NCBI GenBank assembly: GCA_965220345.1 | Contig: OZ244822.1 | Location: 2,604,001 to 2,668,000, forward strand | DNA from: Aldehydirespirator sp965220345 | Lineage (GTDB): Bacteria > Actinomycetota > Acidimicrobiia > Acidimicrobiales > Aldehydirespiratoraceae | Direction of reading: 5' to 3' | DNA: 64,000 bases | Part shown: positions 44,848 through 54,627 of the stretch, one piece after another | Layout of the letters: every line of letters begins with the position of its first letter | Numbering within the stretch: position 1 is the first letter of the stretch | Notes under the pieces: generated by a model | Seen by the model: the letters and a program-made list of their open reading frames with translations, nothing else | What the model was told of the DNA's origin: nothing | Database searches by the model: none | Program-made: the position numbers and the translations under genes

Positions 44848-47800
44848 TAGCAGCCCCCGCGGCTTCGGCAATGAGTGTCACATGGCCTGGCGCAGCTGAG
44901 TGCAGCACTGTAGCCAGATGCTGAAAATCCGGTCCTGTGCTGTCGAAGCTGTCAGCCTGAAAAACGGTCAATGTCAGGCTGACAGTCATGTCCGAAGCGC
45001 TGTCTAGTGCCTGCCAGACAAGCTCAAAGACCTCAGCGCAGTCTTTCGCTGGACCCTCGAAGTCAACCTTGGCGGCACCTGAAATGCCAGCAAACTCAGC
45101 TACTGCGTCAAGCTTGAACTTCAACTCGAAACGGGGAAGTTGCGGTACGCACTTGCTCAAGATCCGAAACGGTTGTAGACCTTGAGCGCCTTGGGCATTA
45201 ACCCGAACTTTGATCGCCGCTAAGTGACGGATGCCAGCGTCTCGTATGGCATCATCAAGCTTCTGCAATGCCTCAGCGGCGCTGCCTTGAGCTTCTATAA
45301 CACGCCGCGGCTGGATCTGGTCGTCTTCGTCATCCGAGTCATCTGGATCATCAGACGTCGAAGTCCCGTTGCCGGATTTAGTGCCTGGCTCAGTTTCAGG
45401 GGGCGCAGGTTTCAGCAAACCAAGCTGCTCAGCCTTTTCGGCTGTGTAAAGAATCACCTCGCCTGAGATACCCACACTGCTGGGTGGGTCGTTTTGTGTA
45501 TACACAGCGCCTAATGCCGGGTCATGGCAGATCCATGTGCCATTGCGTATGCCTGAAATGATCGCCTTGACGATCAGCGCTTGATCAAGCGCGAGGGTCT
45601 GCGACGGGTCACGCCACAACGAATCTGCCAAAGCCTCTGTCGAGATCTCACCGCTTTGCTCGAATCCTGATGAACGAGCCAGCGAGTCAGTAGCTGGTTG
45701 CGTATCACGAACCTTTGAATATTTACGCATGAGCTCCAGCACTTGCTCACTTTGTGAGCCGCTGGCTTTGCCTTGATCTGTTGGCGGCAACGGCAGCAAC
45801 CGAAGCTGCACTCCCCCGTCGCTGCTGGCTCGTTCAGGCCACCAAACATGCTGATAAGCACGGCTCAACGCCACACGCGACTCAAATTCGGCTTTGTCGG
45901 CAAGTTCTTTTAGTTTCTTGACGACTGCCTCGCTGAAGTCACCGCTGCGTTGCCGCGCCACGACACGTTTAGCCGCTAATTCAAAACTGATCTTGTCACG
46001 AGCCGCATCAATGTGATATGCTTCGGCCACCACAAACACCAGACCGTTGCGGAAAGTTCGCAGCGATTCGGCGGCACCACTGCGATCAGCAATTAAGCGA
46101 ACCAGACGAGGTGGTTCTGAAACCCCTGATTGAACAGGCTCAGCCGGGCTCAAAACCACCAGCTGCAAACGGGGCTCATCATCTACATCACCTGCAGCAG
46201 CCGGGAAGTTAACCGTCTGCAAAGCTCCCGAAGACGAAAAAAGGCTGCGAACTTTTTGTTCTAGTTCTTCGGTGATCTCTGACTGCGAAATGTTGGAGGT
46301 CTCAGTGGCGATGATCTTGTTGGCGTTGGGTTCAACACGGAAACGCCATCTGCCATTATCAGAATGCAAATGCCAAGCCACTTTCAGCGCTTCGCTTAGT
46401 GCCTCATCTAGCAGCGCTGGGTCTTCATGCGGGCGCAGTGTCCCCAAATAAATATCAGCGTTACTTGCACCGTGGGTTGCGCCAGCGACGCTGTGACAGA
46501 ACACTGTGGTGCAGCCACGACGAGCTGGACGCTGCTGTGGCCAGCGCTGCGAATCGACACTCACCGCATGTGAAGCTTCACCAGCGAAATCTGCTACCGC
46601 TGGCGGGTCTAGCTCGGCTCGGTTGATCCCGCCGGTAATGCAAGAACGCACCGTCGCGGCTTCAAGTGGCAGATCACCAAGGTTGATGATCGGCAGAGCC
46701 GCGCGTTGCGTGGCGGGTTCGTCATATAGCACGGCCAGCGATTCGGCTAGCAGCTTCAATGCGCCACGAGCACGCTGAAAACCGGGCAGCGGACCAATGC
46801 GCTTATCGAGACAGTCGATCAACGCTGGATGAAACGGATAGCAGGTCCTGATCCGTTCGCAGTAAGACGCTGGATCGTCTGCGGCAGTGCCCAGTGCCTG
46901 CGGGTCGCGCTGTGACAGCTGGGCGTAGTGATCTTTGAAGGCTGCCAATGCCTGCTCGGCCGCTGCGTCGTCGACGTGCTCAAAGAGGCGACGGCGCAAG
47001 ATGTGGCCGATCTCGTAGTCGTCGGCGGGACGACCAACCGCGCCTTTCGAGCGTGCCATTACGTCATGGGCAGCTTCGCTGGTGCTTTCGATCGAAACGC
47101 TTGAGATCGCTTCAGCGACTTTTTCTGTGGATGACAAAAACGCTGTCGTGCCTGTAGCAAGCGTGAAGATCAGCCGCACCCTGGGTGCCGCTGTAGCCGC
47201 TTCGAACAGCACCTTCAACGCTTGGATCGTGGCCTCCTCTTGGCGGCGCACATCAGGGTTTTGTGAGCTGGCTAACTGAGCGAGATGCACAGCCAGCTCG
47301 TCGATGACGATCAGGGTGGGACGCTGCTCGAAAGCATCCATCCAAAGCTGTTTGCCAGGAGCGGTGCGTGCATGGTCGCTGCGCTCGAAACGCTGCCAGA
47401 CCTCGGGGCTTAGCTGACGGGCGATCTCGCCCCAAAAAGTGAAGGTAGTAACGCCGGAAGACGGGTTTGTGAGACCGTTAAGCGGATCAAGCTGATCGCC
47501 GACCACGGTAGCGACAGCGCACGGCTCGTCGGGAAGCAATGCCAGATCGACGAAGTCCGTCGTGTTGGAGGGTCGGGCACCCGTGGCGAGATGCCAAAGC
47601 GCGATCAGGCCGTGAGTTTTGCCGCCCCCAAATGAGGTTTCGTAGCGGTAAACAGCGTGATGCGCATCAGGGTGAGATGACGGCGGCGACGACCCCCCCC
47701 CCCGCGCGGGATTTCAGCCGCGAGAAGGTGCTAGATAACAGGTCTTTGAGACCTTGCGTGGGGTAAGTCAACGCAAAAAACTGCTCGGCATCTGCATAAG

Positions 47801-47927
47801 CCTCATAGCCGGGAGCTGCGAGCACCACCTGATCAAGCTGGGCTGCGAAGTGCTTCTCTTCCAGACCGCCTTTGATCACTTCGGCACGCGGCGTGCAGGC
47901 CTTTCGAACATCCACGACCGTGCTCAT
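44810..47927 (-). CDS. DUF499 AAA-type ATPase, frame interrupted at a poly-G tract
   Basis: About 1040 codons in two frames. From ATG 47927: TVVDVRKACTPRAEVIKGG...EQFFALTYPTQGLKDLL, the DUF499 N-terminus. After SRLKSRAGGG the frame meets 11 G on the coding strand (47703-47693) and stops at 47667. With one G fewer it continues SSPPSSHPDAHHAVYRYETSFGGGKTHGLIALWHLA, which holds the Walker A (GGGKTH), then LIVIDELAVHLAQLA (Walker B) to the stop at 44810. Everything after the tract is intact over 900 residues, so the gene is not decaying. First gene of the defence operon, 43 bp after the formate dehydrogenase iron-sulfur gene. Confidence 0.85.
47693..47703. repeat. 11-base homopolymer (C on plus, G on coding strand)
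   Basis: An uninterrupted run of 11 C lies at 47693-47703 inside the DUF499 coding region, between codons for Arg-Ala and Ser-Ser. Ten or thirteen bases would be in frame; eleven is out of frame. Runs of this length slip during replication and are a classic contingency locus, but they are also prone to sequencing error. Confidence 0.95.
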
Positions 47928-47975
47928 CTCATCCACGCAACAAAGCCTAGCCTCATCCACGCAACAAAGCCTAGC
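47928..47975. repeat. 24-bp perfect tandem duplication at operon junction
   Basis: Two perfect copies of a 24-bp unit (starting CTCATCCACGCAACAAAGCC) at 47928-47951 and 47952-47975. They span the stop codon of the formate dehydrogenase iron-sulfur gene and the space before the DUF499 start. Confidence 0.9.
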
Positions 47976-48873
47976 CGTGGACGTATTGCCAGCCGAAACG
48001 TCCCTTGATGCAGAGATGGCCGCTGGTTACTGAATGATCTGAAGGTGAAGTCACTTTAACGATGCGCTCATCCTGGACATGAAGTTCAAGGTTGCATCCC
48101 ACCCCGCAGTATGAACAAACTGTGCGGGTGACTGTCTGATCTTCGGGTCGCCACTGCTCGGCTTGACGGAGGTCGTATTCGGTCTTGAACTGCAAAGCAC
48201 CAGTCGGGCACACAGCCACACAGTTGCCACAGTAAACGCAAGCCGAATCCGGTAATGCAACATCAAACTCGGTAGAAATCCGAGCATCAAAACCTCTTCC
48301 CGAAACAGCAATGGCATACGTATGCTGTGCATCATCGCCGCAAGCTTCAACACATTTGTAGCACAGCACACATTTGGAATAGTCACGGATGTAGAGTTCG
48401 TCTTGGATCTTGACAGGCTCATCAATCCGCTGTGCGTCATGGTTATCTTCGCTGTAACGGTCGCAGTCAGCAGCGTAGACATCTATCCAGTGACGCAGAT
48501 CATTGCTCTGGCTGAGATCAACACTTGATCCCAAAAACTCCAGCACCATGCGGCGACTGTGGCGAACCCGTTCAGTGTCAGTGTGGATCACCATGCCCTG
48601 CTCAACGATCCTTGAACACGACGGAACCAGCGCACGTGATCCTTCCAGTTCGACTACGCACACCCGGCAAACATTGACAGGGGTGAGGTTCTCGGCCCAG
48701 CACAGAGTCGGTGTGTTCACACCAGCAGAGTTGCAAGCCGCACCGATAGTGGCACCTTCGGGCACTGCCACACTTCGACCGTCAATAGTGATCGACACCG
48801 CGGTCTCTGTGATGGTGTCATCGCTACTCATGCAAACCCCGAAGCTAGCAGTGACTGCGCCCGACAAACGCAC
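47971..48873 (-). CDS. Formate dehydrogenase iron-sulfur N-terminal subunit (split FdhA)
   Basis: 300 residues that match only the first third of NAD-dependent formate dehydrogenase alpha chains. Order: a 2Fe-2S ferredoxin domain (GAACNSAGVNTPTLCW, PVNVCRVCVVE), a NuoG-type His/Cys cluster (HWIDVYAADCDRY), two 4Fe-4S sites (CVLCYKCVEACGDD, CVYCGNCVAVCPTGA), then the molybdopterin-family 4Fe-4S site (TVCSYCGVGCNLELHV, GHLCIKGRFGWQYVHG) and a stop. In ordinary FdhA the catalytic domain would continue right here; it is encoded at 50772-52775 instead. The protein should carry electrons from the active site to the NuoEF-like subunit. Confidence 0.88.
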   Translation of the reverse strand: MRLSGAVTASFGVCMSSDDTITETAVSITIDGRSVAVPEGATIGAACNSAGVNTPTLCWAENLTPVNVCRVCVVELEGSRALVPSCSRIVEQGMVIHTDTERVRHSRRMVLEFLGSSVDLSQSNDLRHWIDVYAADCDRYSEDNHDAQRIDEPVKIQDELYIRDYSKCVLCYKCVEACGDDAQHTYAIAVSGRGFDARISTEFDVALPDSACVYCGNCVAVCPTGALQFKTEYDLRQAEQWRPEDQTVTRTVCSYCGVGCNLELHVQDERIVKVTSPSDHSVTSGHLCIKGRFGWQYVHG

Positions 48874-48922
48874 TCAGATCGGATCAGACAACAGTGACAG
48901 CACACAACCCTCTGCGAAGACA

Positions 48923-50707
48923 TCATGATTCTGGTGCTTCCGAGATCAGTCTCAGCGATAAAGCTGAGCGAACTGCTGAGGCCGCAGTGTGCCCCAAACC
49001 GCAGATCGAAGCATCGGACATCACAGCGGCCATGTCATCAAGCAGTTCCCGACGCTGAGGTGACAGCCGACCACGGCGTTGCATCTGCAGCAGCGTCTCG
49101 TGCTGGCGCACTGCCCCCACCCGGCACGGCACGCACTGCCCGCATGACTCATGACGAAAAAACTCGGCTATACGCACCACCACATCGCTCATATCAACCG
49201 AAGTTTCGAAAACCATTATCACACCCGAACCTAGCGTGGTGCCTGCGGCGCGAGCGTCTTCAAGAGTGAGCGGCAAACCCAGCGAATCGGGTCCTACGAA
49301 CGAACCCGCCGCACCTCCCATTAGCACGGCCTGCAGTTGACCGCTGCCAGTGACACCACCCGCGAGATTGATCAGTTCACCGAGGGTAGTGCCGAAAGGT
49401 GCTTCGTAGAGGCCAGCGCGGCCTATCCGACCCGATACACAAAACAGTTTGGTGCCCGGTGAACGTTCGGTTCCGCGGCTGCGGTAAGCGTCAGGGCCTT
49501 CGTTGACTATGTCAATGATGTTGAGCAGAGTTTCGGGATTGTTGATAGCGGTAGGTTCACCAAAAAGGCCGTGACTAGTAGGGAACGGTGGCTTGTTGCG
49601 AGGCTCGCCACGAAAACCTTCCAGCGAGTTGAACAGTGCTGTTTCTTCGCCGCAGATGTAGGCACCCGCGCCGCGCCGAACAACAATGTCGAACTGATGT
49701 CCAGTATCTGCGATGTTGGTGCCTAGCAGTCCCGCGGCACGGGCTGAGTCGATAGCGTTTTGTAGGCGTGTGGTGGCCAGCGGATACTCGCCACGGATGT
49801 AAATCCAACCTTGATTTGCGCCAGTGGACAGCGCTGCGATAGTCATCGACTCAACGAGAGCGAACGGATCGTGTTCCATCACTATGCGATCCTTGAAAGT
49901 GCCTGGCTCGGACTCGTCGCAGTTGGCAACCACATGCTTGGGTCGGCCTGATTCAGCGGCCACAGCACGCCATTTGACTCCGGTGGGAAAAGCTGCACCA
50001 CCGCGTCCCGACAAGCCCGAAGCGGCCACGGATTCAAGTACCGCTTCAGCACCCATTTCGGCTGCTTTATGCAGCGCTGTGTAGCCGCCGTGAGCGATGT
50101 AAGAGTCGAGGCTGCAGGGATCGGCTACACCGATGCGGCGCAGCAGGCGCAACGACTCATCTGGTGCCTGGGGCAGCAAAAACGGCTGCTCGTTGGCGTG
50201 GGCGTTGCTGTCGGCGGGCACGTAATCGGCTCGACCTTCGCAGCCCTGCACAAACAAAGCAGGTGCCCGCTCGCATTGACCCAGACACGGCCCGCGATGC
50301 ACATGCTTGCCTTCGGCCTGAAGCCTTGCGGCTAGGTCGTCAGCACCTGATATTCGGCACGGAGAGTCGACGCACACATGAAAAACGTCGTCCAAGTGGT
50401 CGGGTGCCTCGGTGCGAAACAGGTCATAGAAACTGGCGACACCGAAAGCTTCGGCAGGCGGCACATCAAGCATCTCAGCCACATAGTTGATGCCGCCTGG
50501 GCTGATCCAGCCAGCAGTGTTTTGTAATGCGTGCAACGCTGGCAACAGGAAATGGCGGCGCTGACGGCGGCGGGTGGTGCCAGATGTGTAGAGCCTGTCA
50601 GTCTCGCTGATAACCACCGCATCTGCGCTAGCGGCCTGCAGCACCGCATCCACGGCAGCGATTTCGGAGTCGGTAGCGCGTTCGGCGCTCAGATAAATAT
50701 CGGCCAT
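48923..50707 (-). CDS. Formate dehydrogenase diaphorase subunit (NuoE-NuoF fusion)
   Basis: 594 residues. The NuoE part (about 45-165) has the thioredoxin-like 2Fe-2S cysteines in VCVDSPC and GPCLGQC. The NuoF part holds SGLSGRGGAAFPTGVKW (NADH/FMN site), VANCDESEPGTFKDR, RRGAGAYICGEETALFNSLEG (FMN site) and ESCGQCVPCRVGAVR (4Fe-4S). This subunit passes formate electrons to NAD+. It lies between the two halves of the formate dehydrogenase alpha chain, 64 bp after the catalytic gene and 49 bp before the iron-sulfur gene. Confidence 0.92.
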   Translation of the reverse strand: MADIYLSAERATDSEIAAVDAVLQAASADAVVISETDRLYTSGTTRRRQRRHFLLPALHALQNTAGWISPGGINYVAEMLDVPPAEAFGVASFYDLFRTEAPDHLDDVFHVCVDSPCRISGADDLAARLQAEGKHVHRGPCLGQCERAPALFVQGCEGRADYVPADSNAHANEQPFLLPQAPDESLRLLRRIGVADPCSLDSYIAHGGYTALHKAAEMGAEAVLESVAASGLSGRGGAAFPTGVKWRAVAAESGRPKHVVANCDESEPGTFKDRIVMEHDPFALVESMTIAALSTGANQGWIYIRGEYPLATTRLQNAIDSARAAGLLGTNIADTGHQFDIVVRRGAGAYICGEETALFNSLEGFRGEPRNKPPFPTSHGLFGEPTAINNPETLLNIIDIVNEGPDAYRSRGTERSPGTKLFCVSGRIGRAGLYEAPFGTTLGELINLAGGVTGSGQLQAVLMGGAAGSFVGPDSLGLPLTLEDARAAGTTLGSGVIMVFETSVDMSDVVVRIAEFFRHESCGQCVPCRVGAVRQHETLLQMQRRGRLSPQRRELLDDMAAVMSDASICGLGHTAASAVRSALSLRLISEAPES

Positions 50708-50771
50708 TCACTCAAATAAATGTTCACAAGATTGTCAGCACCGCTCAGAGAACCTCACAAACCGCAGGCGA

Positions 50772-52775
50772 CTAGGCCGTGGCGTGCTCTCGGGAACGCT
50801 CTAAACCCTCCAGCGTAGGGGGCATAGAACCCTGCTCGCCGTTTAGTTTGTTGATCCTGATGGCAGCAGCTTTGAACTCTGAGGTGCCTGATCGGCGGTC
50901 CCATTCGTCGTTGGTCAAAACATTGGTGTCTACCAACTCTGGGAAATGGAAGGTAGTGAACGTTAGACCAGCAGGAATATCGGGCTGAATCCGCACATTC
51001 ATCTCTACTGAACCACGAGGCGAACTGACCAACACTCGCTCGCCGTCCACCACGCCCAGAGTCGCAGCATCAAACGGGTTGACATCAATAGCATCGCCAT
51101 AGCGGATCGGCGACATGTAGCCACGCGACTGCACTCCAGTGTTGTAAGAATCCAGCGCTCGGCCAGTGGTGAGCTGCAACGGGAACTCGGCAGTGACCTG
51201 CTCGGCTGGTGGAGCGTGGTGAGTGATGCTGAACGGTGCTGGAGCGTGACCGCGCAAGTCATCAGCCCATAGCCAATCATGCAAGAACTCGGTGCCTGGA
51301 TCGTCTTCGCTTGTGCAAGGCCATTGCAGTCCGCCGGATGCTTCGAGGCGTTGCCAAGACATACCAGCATGCATCGGCGAAAGCGAACGTAGTTCATTCC
51401 AAAGGTCTTCGGCGCTGGGATAACCCCAATCAAAGCCGAGATGTCGAGCCAGCTCAGCGATGATGTCAATATCGTGGCGTGCTTCTCCTGGGGGAGGCAC
51501 CGCAGCACGAACCCGTTGCACCCGTCGCTCACTAGAGGTGACAGTGCCATCAGATTCGGCCCAAGCCAGTGACGCCGGCAACACCACATCAGCCATTTCG
51601 GCGGTGCGGGTCATGAAAATGTCTTGCACTACCAAAATGTCGAGGTCGGCCATCAGCTTGCGGGCGTGAGCCACGTCGGCTTCAGAATCGGCTGGGTTCT
51701 CGCCGATCACATAGCAAGCCCGCAGCTCGCCAGCAGCCATCGCCTCAAACATCAGGGTCAGATGTTTGCCTGGCACGCTGTTGAGTTGCGTGCCCCAAGC
51801 GGCCTCAAACTTGGCCCGCACCGCCGGATCAGTCAGATCCTGAAAACCCGGGAAGCGGTTAGGTATGGCACCCATGTCGCCGCCGCCTTGAACGTTGTTT
51901 TGACCTCGCAGCGGGCACAAACCTGAGCCACGGCGGCCTACATGGCCGGTAAGCAAAGCCAGATTGCAAAGCGACACTACGTTGTCGACCGCATTGTGGT
52001 GTTCGGTGATGCCCAGAGTCCAAAGGATCTGAGCGGTGGGCGCAGTGGCGTAAGCGTGGGCTAGATCACGCACCGCTTCGGCAGGAACTCCAGTAATCTC
52101 GGCAGCGTAATCAAGGGTGTAAGCCTCAACATGAGCTTTATACTCTGCGAATCCTGTGGTGGCTCGTTCAATAAAACCACGGTCATGCAAACCCGCGGCG
52201 ATGATCTCACGACCCATAGCATTGGCCAGCGCAATATCGGTGCCGACCGAGATGCCTAGCCAGCGGTCAGCGAACTTGGCTGAGGAGGTGCGTCTAGGGT
52301 CGATGGCATACATGCGCGAGCCAGCGTCAAGTGCTTTCAAGACATGATGAAAAAAGATTGGATGCGCTTCACGGGCGTTGGAGCCCCAAAGCAGGATCAC
52401 ATCTGCTTCTTGAGCCTCAAGATACGAAGACGTTCCGCCTCCAGCACCGAACACTGTCGCCAGACCGACGACGGAAGGAGCGTGTCAAGTTCGGTTGCAG
52501 GAATCAATGTTGTTAGACCCGATCACGGCACGAATGAACTTCTGGGCTGCATAGTTCATCTCGTTGGTGGCTTTTGAGCAGCTGAACATGCCGAAGCTGT
52601 CAGGTCCGTGACGCTTGATGACTTCGCGGAATCCTGAGGCTGCCCGCTGCAGGGCTTCATCCCAGCTAGCCGGACGCAACTGGCCGTTTTCACGGATCAT
52701 CGGGGTAGTGAGTCGAGGCAGTGGCCGCTCGTGAGGTGTGCGGGACTTGCCGAGGAGGCCGGTCTTGCGTTTCAC
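50772..52775 (-). CDS. fdhA: Formate dehydrogenase catalytic subunit with selenocysteine (UGA readthrough)
   Basis: 667 residues when the in-frame TGA at 52487-52485 is read as selenocysteine. The first 96 residues (RLTTPMIRENGQLRPASWDEAL, NIDSCNRT) run directly into U97-HAPSVVGLATVFGAGGGTSSYLE, the place where formate dehydrogenases carry Sec or Cys before the conserved His. The rest is a molybdopterin oxidoreductase (VILLWGSNAREAHPIFFHHVLK, LCPLRGQNNVQGGGDMG, FPLQLTTGRALDSYNTGVQSRG). The family's N-terminal 4Fe-4S motif is missing here and is encoded at 47971-48873. It oxidises formate to CO2. An automatic annotation would split this gene at the TGA. Confidence 0.93.
52440..52484 (-). promoter_or_regulatory. 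SECIS element for selenocysteine insertion
   Basis: Directly after the UGA the RNA has an apical stem GUCG (52472-52469) / CGAC (52459-52456) with a nine-base loop holding GGUCUG (52466-52461). CUCC and GGAG further out can form the lower stem. As I recall the E. coli fdhF SECIS, it begins with the same CACG after UGA and has GGUCU at the same distance (bases 19-23). It would recruit SelB; no sel genes are in the window. Confidence 0.8.
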
Positions 52776-52876
52776 CGCTTGTCAAGCTATCACACCAACA
52801 AGCTGTTGATGCACATAGATGATGCATCGGTTTGATGCACTAGGTTGGCTCGCTGGTCATATAGGTTTGGCATCTG
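52776..52876. promoter_or_regulatory. Divergent promoter region of fdhA and proS
   Basis: 101 bp between divergent genes. It has a direct repeat TTGATGCAC (52806-52814 and 52832-52840) around a GATGCATC palindrome (52821-52828). Either could be a regulator site; the factor is unknown. Confidence 0.35.
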
Positions 52877-54580
52877 ATGAGATGGTCTCAGCTGTTCATA
52901 CCTACCCTGCGTGACGCTCCCGCCGATGCCGAAGCGGCCAGCCACAAGCTGCTGGTGCGTGGAGGGTTCATCCGTCAGCTTCACGCTGGTCATTATTCGC
53001 TGCTGCCGTTGGGGCTACGAGTACACAACAAGGTTGAAAACATTGTGCGCCAAGGCATGGAAGAGATCGGTGCTCAAGAGTTTTTGCTGCCAGCGATGCA
53101 TCCAGCCTCAATCTGGCAGCGTTCGGGACGCTGGGATTCGGTCGGCCCGGAAATGTTCCGTTTCCAAGACCGCAAAGAAACTGATCTGGCGCTGGGCATG
53201 ACCCATGAAGAGGTGTTCAGCGAAATCGCCCGCGAGGTCACGTCATATAAGTCGCTGCCACAGATCTGGTATCAGATCCAATGGAAGTTCCGTGACGAGC
53301 CTCGCCCCAAATCGGGGTTGCTGCGAGTGCGTGAGTTCGCCATGAAAGACAGCTACTCATTCGACCTAGATGATGCCGGTTTAGACCACGCCTTTGAGAT
53401 TCACCGGCGGGCTTATACCCGCATCTTTGAACGCCTGTCGCTGAACGCGCTGGCTGTGGAAGCTTCGTCAGGGATGATGGGCGGTGCTGGATCGGTGGAG
53501 TTCATGGTGCCCTCCCCCGCTGGTGAAGACGACATCGCCTGCTGTAGAGCTTGTGGCTACGCCGCCAACGTGGAACGAGCCACCTCAACGCTGCCACCAA
53601 TCGACGATGGCGAAACAGGCGAACTGGAGCGTTTCGCTACCCCAGGCGTGCGCACCATCGCCGCACTCGAAACGATAGAGGGTGGCGCTTTGGCGAATCG
53701 CCAGATCAAAACGATGGTGATGATGCTTGACGGGTCAATGACGCTGGCCTTGCTGCGAGGCGATCACCGCCTGAATCTGCAGAAGCTCGCTGACAGCACT
53801 GGCGCGCTGGAGATCCGTGCGGCAGAACCCGCTGAAGTGTTCCAGCAGCTGGGTGCCTATCCGGGTTCGTTGGGAGCGGTGAGTGTTACTGATCTCCCGG
53901 TAGTGGCCGATCATGCGCTAAACGGTCGGCGTAATCTGACCACCGGTGCCAACGAAGACGACTGGCATTACCGCGGCGTGGACATCGGCCGCGACATTTC
54001 GGTGCAGCAGTGGCTTGACCTGCGAGAAGTATCCGCCGGTGAGCCATGCCCGGTTTGCGGACAGCCTCTGGAAGTGATTCGCTGCATCGAGACGGGACAC
54101 ATTTTCAAACTGGGGCGGCGTTACGCCGAAGCTATGGGAGCAAACGTGCTTGATGCCGAAGGTGTGGAACGCACAATCACTATGGGCTCCTACGGTATTG
54201 GTATCGGACGTGCCGTAGCTGCTATAGCTGAAGTTCATCACGATGATCGCGGACTTTGTTGGCCGGTGTCGGTGGCTCCCTATGAGGTGGTGATCACTGT
54301 GCCCAGTATGCGCGATGATGCGGCGGTGGCTTTGGCTGAGCAGCTTTACAGCGAGTTGCTTGAACAGGGTTGCGAAGTGTTGCTAGATGACCGTGACGCT
54401 CGAGCCGGAGTGAAGTTCGCTGATTCTGAGCTGATCGGCATTCCCTGGCGGATCACAGCTGGCAGAGCCGCAGCCGACGGCGCAGTCGAACTCACGGAGC
54501 GCGCCAGCGGCGAAACGACTCAAGTGGACACGTCCGCAGTCGTAACACAGGTGGCATCACTAGTGGCTCAAAACCGCTAA
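52877..54580 (+). CDS. proS: Prolyl-tRNA synthetase
   Basis: 567 residues, bacterial type with editing insertion. Class II motif 1 region (RQGMEEIGAQEFLLPAMHPASIWQRSGRW), motif 2 (YQIQWKFRDEPRPKSGLLRVREFAMKDSYSFD), the YbaK-like editing domain at about 230-380, and motif 3 (TMGSYGIGIGRAVAAIAE), then the anticodon-binding domain (YEVVITVPSMRDD...GCEVLLDDRDARAGVKFADSELIGIPWRI). ATG at 52877. Stands alone, convergent with the IclR gene. Confidence 0.97.
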   Translation: MRWSQLFIPTLRDAPADAEAASHKLLVRGGFIRQLHAGHYSLLPLGLRVHNKVENIVRQGMEEIGAQEFLLPAMHPASIWQRSGRWDSVGPEMFRFQDRKETDLALGMTHEEVFSEIAREVTSYKSLPQIWYQIQWKFRDEPRPKSGLLRVREFAMKDSYSFDLDDAGLDHAFEIHRRAYTRIFERLSLNALAVEASSGMMGGAGSVEFMVPSPAGEDDIACCRACGYAANVERATSTLPPIDDGETGELERFATPGVRTIAALETIEGGALANRQIKTMVMMLDGSMTLALLRGDHRLNLQKLADSTGALEIRAAEPAEVFQQLGAYPGSLGAVSVTDLPVVADHALNGRRNLTTGANEDDWHYRGVDIGRDISVQQWLDLREVSAGEPCPVCGQPLEVIRCIETGHIFKLGRRYAEAMGANVLDAEGVERTITMGSYGIGIGRAVAAIAEVHHDDRGLCWPVSVAPYEVVITVPSMRDDAAVALAEQLYSELLEQGCEVLLDDRDARAGVKFADSELIGIPWRITAGRAAADGAVELTERASGETTQVDTSAVVTQVASLVAQNR

Positions 54581-54627
54581 CTCGCTGAATAGCTCACAAG
54601 CTCGCTAGCAGCAAGCAGCAATCATTC

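Noticed and set aside
50772..52454. Formate dehydrogenase as a pseudogene or two genes split by a stop
   Set aside because: The stop is TGA at the exact selenocysteine position, flanked by conserved sequence and followed by a SECIS-like hairpin.
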